A stretch of 64,000 bases of DNA, taken from an uncultured Lachnospiraceae bacterium. GTDB lineage: Bacteria; Bacillota; Clostridia; Lachnospirales; Lachnospiraceae. Numbering within the stretch: position 1 is the stretch's first letter; each line of letters starts with the position of its first letter. The stretch lies in assembly GCA_934352055.1 (NCBI GenBank), contig CAKRJY010000012.1, positions 1-64,000 on the forward strand, written 5' to 3'. The position numbers and the translations under genes are program-made. The notes below the pieces were generated by a model. It ran no database searches. It worked only from the letters and a program-made list of their open reading frames with translations, and was not told where the DNA came from. This document shows, in pieces, positions 24,942 to 33,407 of the stretch.

Positions 24942-25742
24942 ATGATGAAGATTGTTTCACTAAAGACAGATTTTGCATTTAAGGAATTTATGTCTAATGA
25001 GGTTGTGCTGCGCTATTTTCTAGCGGCAACATTGGATGTGGATGCTGATTTTATTCGCTCAGTGCGATTATTAAATCCATTTTTGGGTAGGTTTTTCCGT
25101 AGGCAGAAGCAGGGCATATTGGATGTTCTCGTTGAGTTTAATGATGATACGAAGATCAATATTGAAATGCAGGTGACAAAACAGAAATACTGGAAACAGC
25201 GTAATCTGTTTTATCTTGGAAAAATGTATGTAGATGATCTGCGGTTTGGAGAACATTATATACGTTTGCGCAGATGTATAGGCATCAGTTTGTTGGATTT
25301 TAATCTAGATGAGGATGATTCTGGACATCATATTTATCGCATGAGAGATGAATATGGCAGGGATTTTTCAGATATGTGGGAATTACATATCATAGAATTG
25401 AAAAAAGTTTTTGAACCGGAAGATGCATTGGCGGATTGGGTTCAGTTGTTTAATGCTAAGACAGAGGAGGAACTGGACATGATAAAATCAACAAATATCG
25501 GAATACGGGCAGGAATCAAAATGGTGAAAGATATGAGTTTGACAGGATGGATTCGGGCAGAAATGGAAGCAAGAGAGAAAGCCAGAAGAGATCGCTTTGC
25601 ACAGGATGAATATATAAAAGATGAAGCAATGGATCAGTTGATTGCAGTAACACAGCGGATCCGTGATGGAGAATCTGAAGAAAATTTGAAAAAAGAAGGT
25701 ATTCCTGAAAATGTTATAAAAAGAGCAAAAAAATTATTATAG
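24942..25742 (+). CDS. Rpn/PD-(D/E)XK nuclease-family transposase-like protein
   Basis: The 266-residue protein begins KTDFAFKEFMSNEVVLRYFLAATL and has the nuclease core GILDVLVEFNDDTKINIEMQ (about 59-78), giving the D...ExQ catalytic pattern of PD-(D/E)XK transposase-family (PF12784/Rpn-like) proteins. The C-terminal half is charged and helical, with a repeated AEMEAREKARRDRF stretch. These proteins are abundant in gut Clostridia; E. coli relatives (RpnA) promote RecA-independent recombination. No inverted repeats flank the gene, so it is not a recognisable insertion sequence. GGAGGGG lies 5-8 bases before two tandem ATGs. It has its own promoter and terminator. Confidence 0.82.
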   Translation: MMKIVSLKTDFAFKEFMSNEVVLRYFLAATLDVDADFIRSVRLLNPFLGRFFRRQKQGILDVLVEFNDDTKINIEMQVTKQKYWKQRNLFYLGKMYVDDLRFGEHYIRLRRCIGISLLDFNLDEDDSGHHIYRMRDEYGRDFSDMWELHIIELKKVFEPEDALADWVQLFNAKTEEELDMIKSTNIGIRAGIKMVKDMSLTGWIRAEMEAREKARRDRFAQDEYIKDEAMDQLIAVTQRIRDGESEENLKKEGIPENVIKRAKKLL

Positions 25743-25756
25743 TATATTAAAAAAAT

Positions 25757-25805
25757 AAAACGCGTCGGATATAAGGAAATATTGGACTTATATCTGGCGC
25801 GTTTT
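25757..25805 (+). terminator. Terminator of the transposase-like gene
   Basis: Two 19-base arms (25757-25775 and 25787-25805) pair completely with two G-U pairs around an 11-base loop. A-rich and T-rich ends flank the stem. Confidence 0.85.
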
Positions 25806-25850
25806 TGCTTCTACAAACGTTATATAAGTAGAAGGAGGATAAGAAAAAGT

Positions 25851-26306
25851 ATGATAGAAAATGATAAATGTGAAGATATATACAATACATATCACAATGG
25901 AATATTTAGATATGCTCTTGGATTGCTTCATGATATGCACCAGGCAGAAGATGTTATGCAGGAAACATTTGTAAGGTTTCTAAATAATTCTTTGCATATA
26001 CAGGAAGATAAGGTCAAAGCGTGGTTATATAAGGTGGCAAGAAATTTATGTTATGACAATCTTAGAAAGTATAAGCGAGAAATAACATACCAAGATAAAG
26101 CAGAAAATTTTTATGATACATTTGCCTTTTATGAAATGATAGCGTCTTTATCACAAAAAGAGCAGGAAATCATCATATTAAAGATAGTAGGAAAACTGAC
26201 ACATAAAGAGATAGCAGGAATTTTACATACGACGGAACACAGTGTCAAGAAAAGATATGAACGCGCCATACAATCCCTACGAAAAACGATGAAAGGAGAA
26301 ATATAA
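25851..26306 (+). CDS. ECF-type RNA polymerase sigma factor
   Basis: The 151-residue protein has sigma region 2 (IFRYALGLLHDMHQAEDV, then MQETFVRFLNN) and region 4 (LTHKEIAGILHTTEHSVKKR). It lacks regions 1 and 3, so it is an ECF sigma factor. The start at 25851 is chosen for AAGGAGG twelve bases upstream. The frame is open 23 codons earlier but runs through the preceding terminator. The next gene begins one base after its stop and encodes a one-pass membrane protein, the typical anti-sigma arrangement. Confidence 0.9.
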   Translation: MIENDKCEDIYNTYHNGIFRYALGLLHDMHQAEDVMQETFVRFLNNSLHIQEDKVKAWLYKVARNLCYDNLRKYKREITYQDKAENFYDTFAFYEMIASLSQKEQEIIILKIVGKLTHKEIAGILHTTEHSVKKRYERAIQSLRKTMKGEI

Positions 26307-26307
26307 G

Positions 26308-27000
26308 ATGAATGAAATAGAAATAAAATTGATGAAATCTGCAAAAGAACTTCCAAAATGTGAGATAGCATTTGAAAATATAAAAGAACAAAAAGAAACC
26401 TGTAAAAATTTCTTTTTTCATGTGCAAAAATTTGCCATTGCATGTTTGCTAATGCTTTGTATTATAATCACAGGTATTGGAGTCTATGCGGCAAACGCAA
26501 AAGTAGAAAAAGGCATGTGGTTGGTTCATACTTCTTATTTTTATATTCCTATTAAGATAAATGCAAAATTATATGATATAGATGCGAAATTAAAAATAGA
26601 TCATTATGATTTACAGAAAGCAGATTACTATGGAGTTGTTGACCATGGAAAATCGAAATTAGAAGCCACAATGCATCCGGATTACCGGCTATTTTCGTTG
26701 ACCTATAAAAATGAAGATAATATCGTGGATATTTATGTTGGCAAAATGGATAATGCATATTGGAAGACATTTTTTCATTATGATGAAGAAACTGGAAGCG
26801 TTGGCATTATGAATGACCATTATAAAATATTAGAATATGATGGAAAAAACATTTATGTGTGCAGTTTTAAAGATCCATCCTATGATACAGCATATTATAT
26901 AGATTTTGAAAAAGCTGTATGTCTTGAGATAAATTCAAATCAGAATAATATAGAAGATATCATTAAGATGTTTGTAGATAGCCTTGATAGTGGAAAATAA
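26308..27000 (+). CDS. Probable membrane anti-sigma factor
   Basis: The 230-residue protein has a 40-residue basic cytoplasmic N-terminus, one transmembrane segment (about 41-61, FAIACLLMLCIIITGIGVYAA) and a 165-residue extracytoplasmic domain rich in Tyr and Asp. No zinc HxxxCxxC motif is seen in the N-terminus, so it is not a ZAS-type anti-sigma factor. The role is inferred from the one-base gap to the ECF sigma gene and from the topology. What the outer domain senses is unknown. AAAGGAG precedes its start. Confidence 0.65.
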   Translation: MNEIEIKLMKSAKELPKCEIAFENIKEQKETCKNFFFHVQKFAIACLLMLCIIITGIGVYAANAKVEKGMWLVHTSYFYIPIKINAKLYDIDAKLKIDHYDLQKADYYGVVDHGKSKLEATMHPDYRLFSLTYKNEDNIVDIYVGKMDNAYWKTFFHYDEETGSVGIMNDHYKILEYDGKNIYVCSFKDPSYDTAYYIDFEKAVCLEINSNQNNIEDIIKMFVDSLDSGK

Positions 27001-27060
27001 CCATTGCTGATGATGGCGTGTGCGTATATAATATTTTTTAGAGTAACAAGGAGAAAAAAT

Positions 27061-27507
27061 ATGCGGTTAGTAATTCAAAGAGTAAATCATGCATCGGTAA
27101 CAGTGGATGAACAGGTAATCGGTAAAATTGGAAAAGGATTGCTTGTATTTCTTGGTGTAGCAGATGGTGATACGAAGGAAATGGTTGATAAATATGTAAA
27201 AAAACTGCAGGGGCTTCGCATTTTTGAGGATGCGGATGGAAAGACAAATCTATCCATACAAGATGTCGGTGGAGAAGTTCTTGTTGTTTCACAGTTCACG
27301 CTTTATGCAGATTGTAAAAAGGGCAATCGACCGAGTTTTGTAAAGGCGGGAGCACCTGATTTTGCCAATGAACTTTATGAGTACTTTAAACAAAAATGTG
27401 AAGAGGCTTTTGGAAAAGTAGAATGTGGTAGTTTTGGTGCAGATATGAAAATTGATTTACAAAATGATGGACCATTTACCATTTTATGGGACAGTGACTG
27501 GTGGTAG
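27061..27507 (+). CDS. dtd: D-aminoacyl-tRNA deacylase
   Basis: DTD hydrolyses D-amino acids (and Gly) wrongly attached to tRNA. The 148 residues carry the family signature MRLVIQRVNHASVTV, LLVFLGVADGD, the catalytic-loop SQFTLYADCKKGNRPSF and the cross-subunit NDGPFTILWDS (gly-cisPro type). The start at 27061 is chosen because AAGGAGAAA precedes it; the open frame extends 19 codons upstream without support. It probably forms an operon with the fumarase genes, 14 bases downstream. Confidence 0.96.
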   Translation: MRLVIQRVNHASVTVDEQVIGKIGKGLLVFLGVADGDTKEMVDKYVKKLQGLRIFEDADGKTNLSIQDVGGEVLVVSQFTLYADCKKGNRPSFVKAGAPDFANELYEYFKQKCEEAFGKVECGSFGADMKIDLQNDGPFTILWDSDWW

Positions 27508-27521
27508 AGGGAGAATGTACG

Positions 27522-28364
27522 ATGAGAGAAATTGTAGTAGAAGACATTACAAAAGAAATTGCTAAGATGTGCATACAGGCAAATCATTATTTATCGGATG
27601 ATATGGATAAGGCTCTAAAAAATGCTACAAAAGAAGAGGCTTCGCCTCTTGGAAAAAAGATTCTGGAACAATTACAGGAGAACCTTACTATTGCAGATCA
27701 GGAGATGATTCCAATTTGTCAGGATACAGGAATGGCAGTTGTTTTTATGGAAATAGGGCAGGATGTTCATTTTGTTGGTGGAAGTTTAGAAGATGCTATC
27801 AATGAAGGTGTACGACAGGGCTATACAGATGGGTATCTTCGAAAATCGGTTGTAGGAGATCCTATAGAACGCATAAACACAAAAGACAATACACCGGCAG
27901 TCATCCATTATTCTATTGTAGAAGGTGAAAAAGTAAAAATTACGTTTGCACCAAAGGGATTTGGTAGTGAAAATATGAGCCGTGTCTTTATGCTAAAGCC
28001 TGCTGATGGAATCGAAGGTGTAAAAAACGCGATTCTTACGGCAGTAAAAGATGCCGGTCCAAATGCTTGTCCACCAATGGTAGTTGGTGTAGGTATTGGT
28101 GGTACCTTTGAAAAATCTGCTTTGATGGCAAAGCAGGCACTTACGCGAAATCTGAATGAAACACCAAATATTTCCTGGGTAGCTGATCTGGAAAAAGAAA
28201 TGTTAGAAAAAATCAATGGACTTGGTATTGGACCGGGAGGACTTGGCGGAAGTACAACAGCACTTGCTGTCAATATCAACACGTATGCAACACATATTGC
28301 AGGGTTACCGGTTGCAATTAATATTTGTTGCCATGTCAATCGACATGTGGTGAAGAAAATATAA
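27522..28364 (+). CDS. Class I fumarate hydratase, alpha subunit
   Basis: This 280-residue protein is the N-terminal half of a class I (4Fe-4S) fumarase or L(+)-tartrate dehydratase, split into two chains as usual in Clostridia. Cysteines for the cluster occur in PICQDTGMAVVF, GPNACPPMVVGVGIGG and INICCHVNRH. GLGIGPGGLGGSTTALAV is the family loop. It converts fumarate and malate; tartrate cannot be excluded from sequence. GAGGGAGA lies before the chosen start; the frame is open 7 codons higher, overlapping dtd. The beta subunit follows after 61 bases. Confidence 0.93.
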   Translation: MREIVVEDITKEIAKMCIQANHYLSDDMDKALKNATKEEASPLGKKILEQLQENLTIADQEMIPICQDTGMAVVFMEIGQDVHFVGGSLEDAINEGVRQGYTDGYLRKSVVGDPIERINTKDNTPAVIHYSIVEGEKVKITFAPKGFGSENMSRVFMLKPADGIEGVKNAILTAVKDAGPNACPPMVVGVGIGGTFEKSALMAKQALTRNLNETPNISWVADLEKEMLEKINGLGIGPGGLGGSTTALAVNINTYATHIAGLPVAINICCHVNRHVVKKI

Positions 28365-28425
28365 AAGAACATAGCAGGATGTATCAGTAAAATCTTATTG
28401 TGTAGATAACTTAAGAGGAGTCAGA

Positions 28426-28974
28426 ATGGATCGACATATTACATTACCAATTACGGAAGAAATTGCAGAAAGCCTTACAGCAGGTGATTATGTTTATTTA
28501 GATGGAGAAATGTATGTAGCACGTGATGCGGCACACAAACGTATGATGGAAGTGTTGGATCGTGGTGAAGAACTGCCAATTCCAATAGAAAATGCAGCTA
28601 TTTATTATATGGGACCATCTCCTGCAAGAGAGGGCAGACCAATTGGTTCTGCAGGTCCGACAACAGCAAGTCGTATGGATAAATATGCGCCGCGCTTACT
28701 TAATTTAGGTCAAAAAGCCATGATTGGAAAAGGAAAAAGAACAAAGGAAGTATTAGATGCTGTTGTTCGAAATCATGCTGTATATTTTGCAGCTGTTGGT
28801 GGTGCAGGTGCTTTACTTTCAAAGTGTATTACCAAATCGGAAGTGATTTGTTATGATGACCTGGGTGCAGAAGCAATTCGAAAAATTACAGTGGAACATT
28901 TTCCTGTTATTGTTGTGGCAGATTGTCATGGCAATAATTTATACGAAACAGCTATATTAGAATATCAGAAATAA
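28426..28974 (+). CDS. Class I fumarate hydratase, beta subunit
   Basis: The 182-residue protein matches the C-terminal half of class I fumarases: LPITEEIAESLTAGDYVYLDGEMY, RDAAHKRM, YYMGPSPAREGRPIGSAGPTTASRMD and the GKGKRTKEV loop, then AVYFAAVGGAGALL and DLGAEAI. It completes the substrate pocket with the alpha subunit. AGAGGAGTC precedes the start. Confidence 0.94.
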   Translation: MDRHITLPITEEIAESLTAGDYVYLDGEMYVARDAAHKRMMEVLDRGEELPIPIENAAIYYMGPSPAREGRPIGSAGPTTASRMDKYAPRLLNLGQKAMIGKGKRTKEVLDAVVRNHAVYFAAVGGAGALLSKCITKSEVICYDDLGAEAIRKITVEHFPVIVVADCHGNNLYETAILEYQK

Positions 28975-29023
28975 AGATAGCGGAAGGAATTTTGCAAAAA
29001 AGCCAAGAAAAACAATATTTTCA

Positions 29024-29052
29024 TTGACAAAAGCATATTCCTTTAGTAAAAT
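29024..29052 (+). promoter_or_regulatory. Promoter of the tRNA cluster
   Basis: TTGACA (29024-29029), a 17-base spacer and TAAAAT (29047-29052) lie 37 bases before the first tRNA. Confidence 0.88.
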
Positions 29053-29089
29053 AGTTTTTGCATTGTGAATATTGATTTGATTCGACTAT

Positions 29090-29177
29090 GGAGAAGTACT
29101 CAAGTGGCCGAAGAGGTGCCCCTGCTAAGGGTATAGGTCGGGTGACCGGCGCGAGGGTTCAAATCCCTCCTTCTCCG
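29090..29177 (+). tRNA. tRNA-Ser (anticodon GCT)
   Basis: This class II tRNA has the acceptor stem GGAGAAG/CTTCTCC, anticodon loop CTGCTAA giving GCT (reads AGC/AGU), a long variable arm (GGTCGGGTGACCGGC region) and T arm GGTTCAAATCC. The discriminator is G and no CCA is encoded. Confidence 0.97.
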
Positions 29178-29194
29178 TTTTCATAATGCTATAT

Positions 29195-29266
29195 GGCTCC
29201 GTGGTCAAGCGGTTAAGACATCGCCCTTTCACGGCGGTAACACGGGTTCGATTCCCGTCGGAGTCA
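29195..29266 (+). tRNA. tRNA-Glu (anticodon TTC)
   Basis: The acceptor stem GGCTCCG/CGGAGTC, D arm GTGGTCAAGCGGTTAAGAC, anticodon loop CTTTCAC (TTC) and T arm GGGTTCGATTCCC form a normal cloverleaf. The discriminator is A. Confidence 0.97.
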
Positions 29267-29325
29267 TTTACATCTTGACGGATGTAAGATTCTTTTATAT
29301 AATGCATCTTGTTGATGCAACATAT

Positions 29326-29396
29326 GGCGCCATAGCCAAGTGGTAAGGCAAAGGTCTGCAACACCTCTATCACCAGTTCAAATCTGGTTGGCGCCT
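29326..29396 (+). tRNA. tRNA-Cys (anticodon GCA)
   Basis: The acceptor stem GGCGCCA/TGGCGCC, anticodon loop CTGCAAC (GCA) and T arm AGTTCAAATCTG are all present. The discriminator U73 expected for tRNA-Cys is encoded. Confidence 0.97.
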
Positions 29397-29401
29397 CTTT
29401 C

Positions 29402-29431
29402 AAGCGGTTCACGAAAGTGAGCCGCTTTTTT
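29402..29431 (+). terminator. Terminator of the tRNA cluster
   Basis: AAGCGGTTCAC (29402-29412), a GAAA tetraloop and GTGAGCCGCTT (29417-29427) form an 11-bp stem followed by a T run. Confidence 0.93.
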
Positions 29432-29504
29432 AACATACACTTGAACGAATCATAAATAACAGGTTCCATGGACCATATTGAAATGAAAGATTATAGGTAA
29501 TAAC

Positions 29505-30665
29505 ATGATTTCAAAAGAAATGATACAATCTTATCTGGCAGACTACAGTGCTATGGAAAAGATGTTTTATGCTTATCATATCTGGTCAAAAAAAGAAAAT
29601 ACAATTGATGATATGTTGCTAAAATATCAGTTTTTCGATCGTAATGCTGCAGCATTTATGAAAGAAAGAAAAATAGAAGAAACAAGATATGATAAAAAAG
29701 TGATAGAACTTGATAATGCCAGATTAAATTTGTATATGGAATCCATGGGAAAATCTCGTCAAAATATCAAACAAAAGAAGATCAAAGAGCAACAGATTCA
29801 TTTTCAGCATAAAGATTATTTTGATACAGATAAAAATATCTATATTAATAAGCATTTGCGTTTTACACCGGGCGATTTTCACGACCATGAATTTATAGAG
29901 ATGTGCTATGTCTATCATGGCCAAGTTAGTCATATTTTTCGCCAGAAAAAAGGAGAACAGGAAAAAACGGAAGTTTTAAAGCAGGGAAATCTTGTTATTA
30001 TTCCTCCGGGTATGCAGCACAAAATTTCTATCTATGATGATAGCGTTATGATAAATATTGTAGTCAATAAGTACACTTTTGAAAAAACATTTTTGGGGGA
30101 TATACCAGAGGATAGTCTGCTTTACCATTTCTTTAGTCAGATACTTTTTTCACAGGAAACAGGTACATATGTTGTTTTTCGTGGGGGAAATGAAGAAATT
30201 CTGCGTGATAAACTTCTGGATCTTATAGTGGCATACTTGAGCGATGATGTTTATAGTTCTAAAATATGTGACCATTATCTGAGTATTTTTTTCTTACAAT
30301 TATTGGAACAGTGTGAGGACATTACACTATCATCCCATATGGGAAAAGAAGGAGAAGTAATCGCACGAATTTTACTTTATATCAGAAATCATTATAATGA
30401 AATATCCCTTGAGGATGTATCCGATGAATTTCATTATTCCAAGACATATTTGAATCGTATTTTTAAGAATTGTATGAACATTACCATTCTCAAATATATT
30501 CAGGAAACGCGTCTGGAACAAAGTACAGTATTACTTTGTAATACCAGATTATCAGTGGAAGATATTGCCATGCATGTAGGGTATGAAGATACTTCCTATT
30601 ATATTGAATTGTTTAAAAGAAAATATCACAAGACACCTTTACAATATCGTTACGAAAGAAGATAG
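29505..30665 (+). CDS. AraC-family transcriptional regulator with cupin sensor
   Basis: The 386-residue protein has a helical N-terminal part (1-105). A cupin sugar-sensing domain follows (about 115-190; FTPGDFHDHEFIEMCYVYHG, QGNLVIIPPGMQHKI), then a C-terminal double-HTH AraC domain (about 290-386; ISLEDVSDEFHYSKTYLNRI, MHVGYEDTSYYIELFKRKYH). It most likely activates the following rhamnosidase and transporter genes in response to a glycoside or its product; that is inferred from position. The ribosome site is weak (TAGG). Confidence 0.9.
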   Translation: MISKEMIQSYLADYSAMEKMFYAYHIWSKKENTIDDMLLKYQFFDRNAAAFMKERKIEETRYDKKVIELDNARLNLYMESMGKSRQNIKQKKIKEQQIHFQHKDYFDTDKNIYINKHLRFTPGDFHDHEFIEMCYVYHGQVSHIFRQKKGEQEKTEVLKQGNLVIIPPGMQHKISIYDDSVMINIVVNKYTFEKTFLGDIPEDSLLYHFFSQILFSQETGTYVVFRGGNEEILRDKLLDLIVAYLSDDVYSSKICDHYLSIFFLQLLEQCEDITLSSHMGKEGEVIARILLYIRNHYNEISLEDVSDEFHYSKTYLNRIFKNCMNITILKYIQETRLEQSTVLLCNTRLSVEDIAMHVGYEDTSYYIELFKRKYHKTPLQYRYERR

Positions 30666-30775
30666 TTTTATATCACCATATTTTATGTATGAAAAAGCCT
30701 CTTTTTTTGCCTTATTGTGCTATATATAATGGAATCATAAATAGCACAGCAAGCAAAAGGAGAGGTTTTTATTTT

Positions 30776-33367
30776 ATGAAGATAGCAAATTTACAAGTCA
30801 ATCATATGGAAAATCCATGTGGAATTGATGGCGAGGATATTACAATTTGCTGGAAATTGGAAGGTGGAAAAAAACAAACTGCCTATGAAGTGGTCATAAG
30901 TGATATTTCAGATCCAGACCGGAAAAAAGAAATCGAAGCGACAGGTAAAATAGTAGGAGGACAGATGTTTTGCCATCTGAAACATGCTATTCCTTATCGC
31001 ACGAAGGCTGAGATTATTCTGCGCGTATGGGACGAATCCGACATTGTAAGCGATAAGAGTCATATTCTGGTAACGACAGGCATTGAGAAAGAAGCATGGA
31101 AGGCAAAGTGGATTGACCCGGAAGAGGATCATACACCAGAAGAAAGGCAACGTGCTTCCTACTTAAAAAAGAATTTTATGCTGACGAAGGAAGATATAGA
31201 AGCAGGGAAGAAAAAAGGAGCTTTTCTCTATGCGACCTGTCATGGACTTATGAATATCAGAATCAATGGCAGAGAGATCACAGATCATCAGTTAATGCCG
31301 GGCACACAGCAATACGATAAAAGGTTGATGGTGGAGACTATTCCGGTAGAAGCTTTTTTAAAGATTGGTGAAAATGAGATTGTGGTCGCTTTGGGTAACG
31401 GTTGGTATCGTGGTTCCATGGGAAATTCACAGGAGAAAAACGTTTATGGTGATGATGTTGCACTGCTGGCTCAGTTAGAGATTGCAAGAAAACCAGTGTG
31501 TCTGACGGATGAGACATGGCAGGCAACACAAAATGGTCCAATCGGTCTGAATGACTTTATGGCAGGTGAAGAATATGATGCCCAATTAGAAGAACTTTGT
31601 GATCTGCATGACGTCAAGGCAAAAGATTTTGGCTATGAAAATTTAATCTGTAGAGATACGGTTCCAATCGTGCCAAAAGAGATTTTCCCGGCAACGTGGC
31701 TGGAAAATCCAAAGGGCGAAAAGATTCTTGATTTTGGGCAGAATTTAGTCGGCTATGTTTTGTTTGATTTTGAAGGAAACGCCGGCAAAAAAATGACACT
31801 GACACATGGAGAAGTACTGGACGCAGACGGCAACTTTACCATCGCTAATTTCCAGAATCCAAAAATGCCAGTAAAACAGGAAGTACATTATATCTGTAAG
31901 GATGGACATAACACCTATCATCCGACTATGACCTATATGGGATTCCGTTATGTAAAAGTGGAAGCGGATTTTGATATTGATGCATCTGCTTTTACGGCAG
32001 TTGCTATTTATTCGGATATGCGTCAGACAGGGCAGTTTGACTGCGGCGTTGAAAAGATCAACCAATTATTTAAAAATGCACTTTGGTCTATGAAGGGAAA
32101 TTTTGTGGACGTGCCTACGGATTGCCCAACAAGAGAAAAATCCGGCTATTCCGGTGATTGTCAGGCATACATTCATACCGCTATGTATCTGATGGATTGT
32201 TATCCTGTTTATGCAAAATGGTTCCGTGAACAGGTGGCAGGTCAATATGACGATGGTGTTGTTCCGCAGATTGCACCAAAGTGTTCTAAGGCAGGAAAAA
32301 AAGAAAAATTGATGGGGAAAATTGAGATTGATGGCGGTATCGGTTGGTCAGATTCCTTTGAAATTGTCTCTTTCCGTCTTATGCAGCGTTATGGTGACGA
32401 TGCTTTGATTCGTGATAATTATGACGCTTTAAAAAAGTGGACAGAATATGAAATCAATCGTGCCAAAGAAACCCGTCTTGTTAACAAGGTAAATCTGCCA
32501 AAAAAGCACCGCCAATATATGATTGATACAGGCTGGATGTGGGGAGAATGGTTGGAACCAAACCAGGATTCTGTATCTTATATGAAAAATCTTATTATAA
32601 AGGGAGATCCGGAAGTCGGAACCGCATTTTTCTATCTTCACCTTGTCTATATGAGCAAGATGGCAGATCATCTGGGACAGAAAGAAGATGCAGCCCGCTA
32701 TCAGGAAATCGCAGAAAAAGCAAAAGAAGCATATCGTGCTGTATATCTGGAAAATGGCAGGGTAAAGGAAGAAAAGAGACAGTGTCGTTTTGTGCGTCCG
32801 ATTGCCCATAATCTTTTATCCGAGGAGGAAAAGAAGCAGGCGGCAGCAGACCTTGCTGACAAGATCACAAAGAATGGCGATCATCTGAATACCGGATTTT
32901 TAACAACCCACGAACTCTGTCGGAGTCTCAGCCGCTACGGACAAAAGGAAAAGGCATACGATTTGCTCTTACAAAAAGATATGCCGGGCTGGCTTTATGC
33001 TGTGACAAAGGGCTGTACCACGATCCCGGAGGATTGGGACTGCTTTGATAAGGATGGCAATCCAAAGGATTCCTTTAACCATTATTCTTATGGTGCCGTT
33101 GTTGGCTGGCTTATGGATTCTGTTTGTGGAATTGTAGTAGAAGATGGTGCAATCACCATTGCTCCGCAGCCGGATGCGCGTCTGGGTTATGCCAATGCGA
33201 CCTATGATTCTCCGTATGGATTGATTATGTCTGCATGGAAATATGAAAAGGATCGCATCGTATATACTTTTGAAATTCCATCAAATATGACTGCCACAAT
33301 CAGATTGGAGGGATGTAATCCGGAAATTGTTGATACGGGATTTTATGAACGAATTGTATATTTATGA
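30776..33367 (+). CDS. Family GH78 alpha-L-rhamnosidase
   Basis: The 863-residue protein has the GH78 order: an N-terminal beta domain, a carbohydrate-binding-like domain (about 130-280, LMPGTQQYDKR and NGWYRG), a beta domain ending in KILDFGQNLVGY, and the (alpha/alpha)6 catalytic domain with FVDVPTDCPTREKSGYSGD and TTIPEDWD, carrying the likely acid and base glutamates. A C-terminal beta domain ends it (DSFNHYSYGAV). No signal peptide, so it acts in the cytoplasm on imported rhamnosides. AGGAG precedes the start at 30776; the frame is open 29 codons higher over the promoter region, where TATAAT (30725-30730) lacks a good -35, as expected for an activator-dependent promoter. Confidence 0.92.
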   Translation: MKIANLQVNHMENPCGIDGEDITICWKLEGGKKQTAYEVVISDISDPDRKKEIEATGKIVGGQMFCHLKHAIPYRTKAEIILRVWDESDIVSDKSHILVTTGIEKEAWKAKWIDPEEDHTPEERQRASYLKKNFMLTKEDIEAGKKKGAFLYATCHGLMNIRINGREITDHQLMPGTQQYDKRLMVETIPVEAFLKIGENEIVVALGNGWYRGSMGNSQEKNVYGDDVALLAQLEIARKPVCLTDETWQATQNGPIGLNDFMAGEEYDAQLEELCDLHDVKAKDFGYENLICRDTVPIVPKEIFPATWLENPKGEKILDFGQNLVGYVLFDFEGNAGKKMTLTHGEVLDADGNFTIANFQNPKMPVKQEVHYICKDGHNTYHPTMTYMGFRYVKVEADFDIDASAFTAVAIYSDMRQTGQFDCGVEKINQLFKNALWSMKGNFVDVPTDCPTREKSGYSGDCQAYIHTAMYLMDCYPVYAKWFREQVAGQYDDGVVPQIAPKCSKAGKKEKLMGKIEIDGGIGWSDSFEIVSFRLMQRYGDDALIRDNYDALKKWTEYEINRAKETRLVNKVNLPKKHRQYMIDTGWMWGEWLEPNQDSVSYMKNLIIKGDPEVGTAFFYLHLVYMSKMADHLGQKEDAARYQEIAEKAKEAYRAVYLENGRVKEEKRQCRFVRPIAHNLLSEEEKKQAAADLADKITKNGDHLNTGFLTTHELCRSLSRYGQKEKAYDLLLQKDMPGWLYAVTKGCTTIPEDWDCFDKDGNPKDSFNHYSYGAVVGWLMDSVCGIVVEDGAITIAPQPDARLGYANATYDSPYGLIMSAWKYEKDRIVYTFEIPSNMTATIRLEGCNPEIVDTGFYERIVYL

Positions 33368-33407
33368 GAAAAAACAATGAATCAAAAAATGAAAAGGAGA
33401 AGTTATT

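Noticed and set aside
24942..25742. Reading the Rpn-like gene as a complete insertion sequence
   Set aside because: No terminal inverted repeats or target-site duplication could be found around its promoter and terminator.
29125..29469. Open frame of 114 codons on the minus strand across three tRNA genes
   Set aside because: It is antisense to tRNA-Ser, tRNA-Glu and tRNA-Cys and to their terminator; the protein-like stretch is simply translated tRNA sequence.
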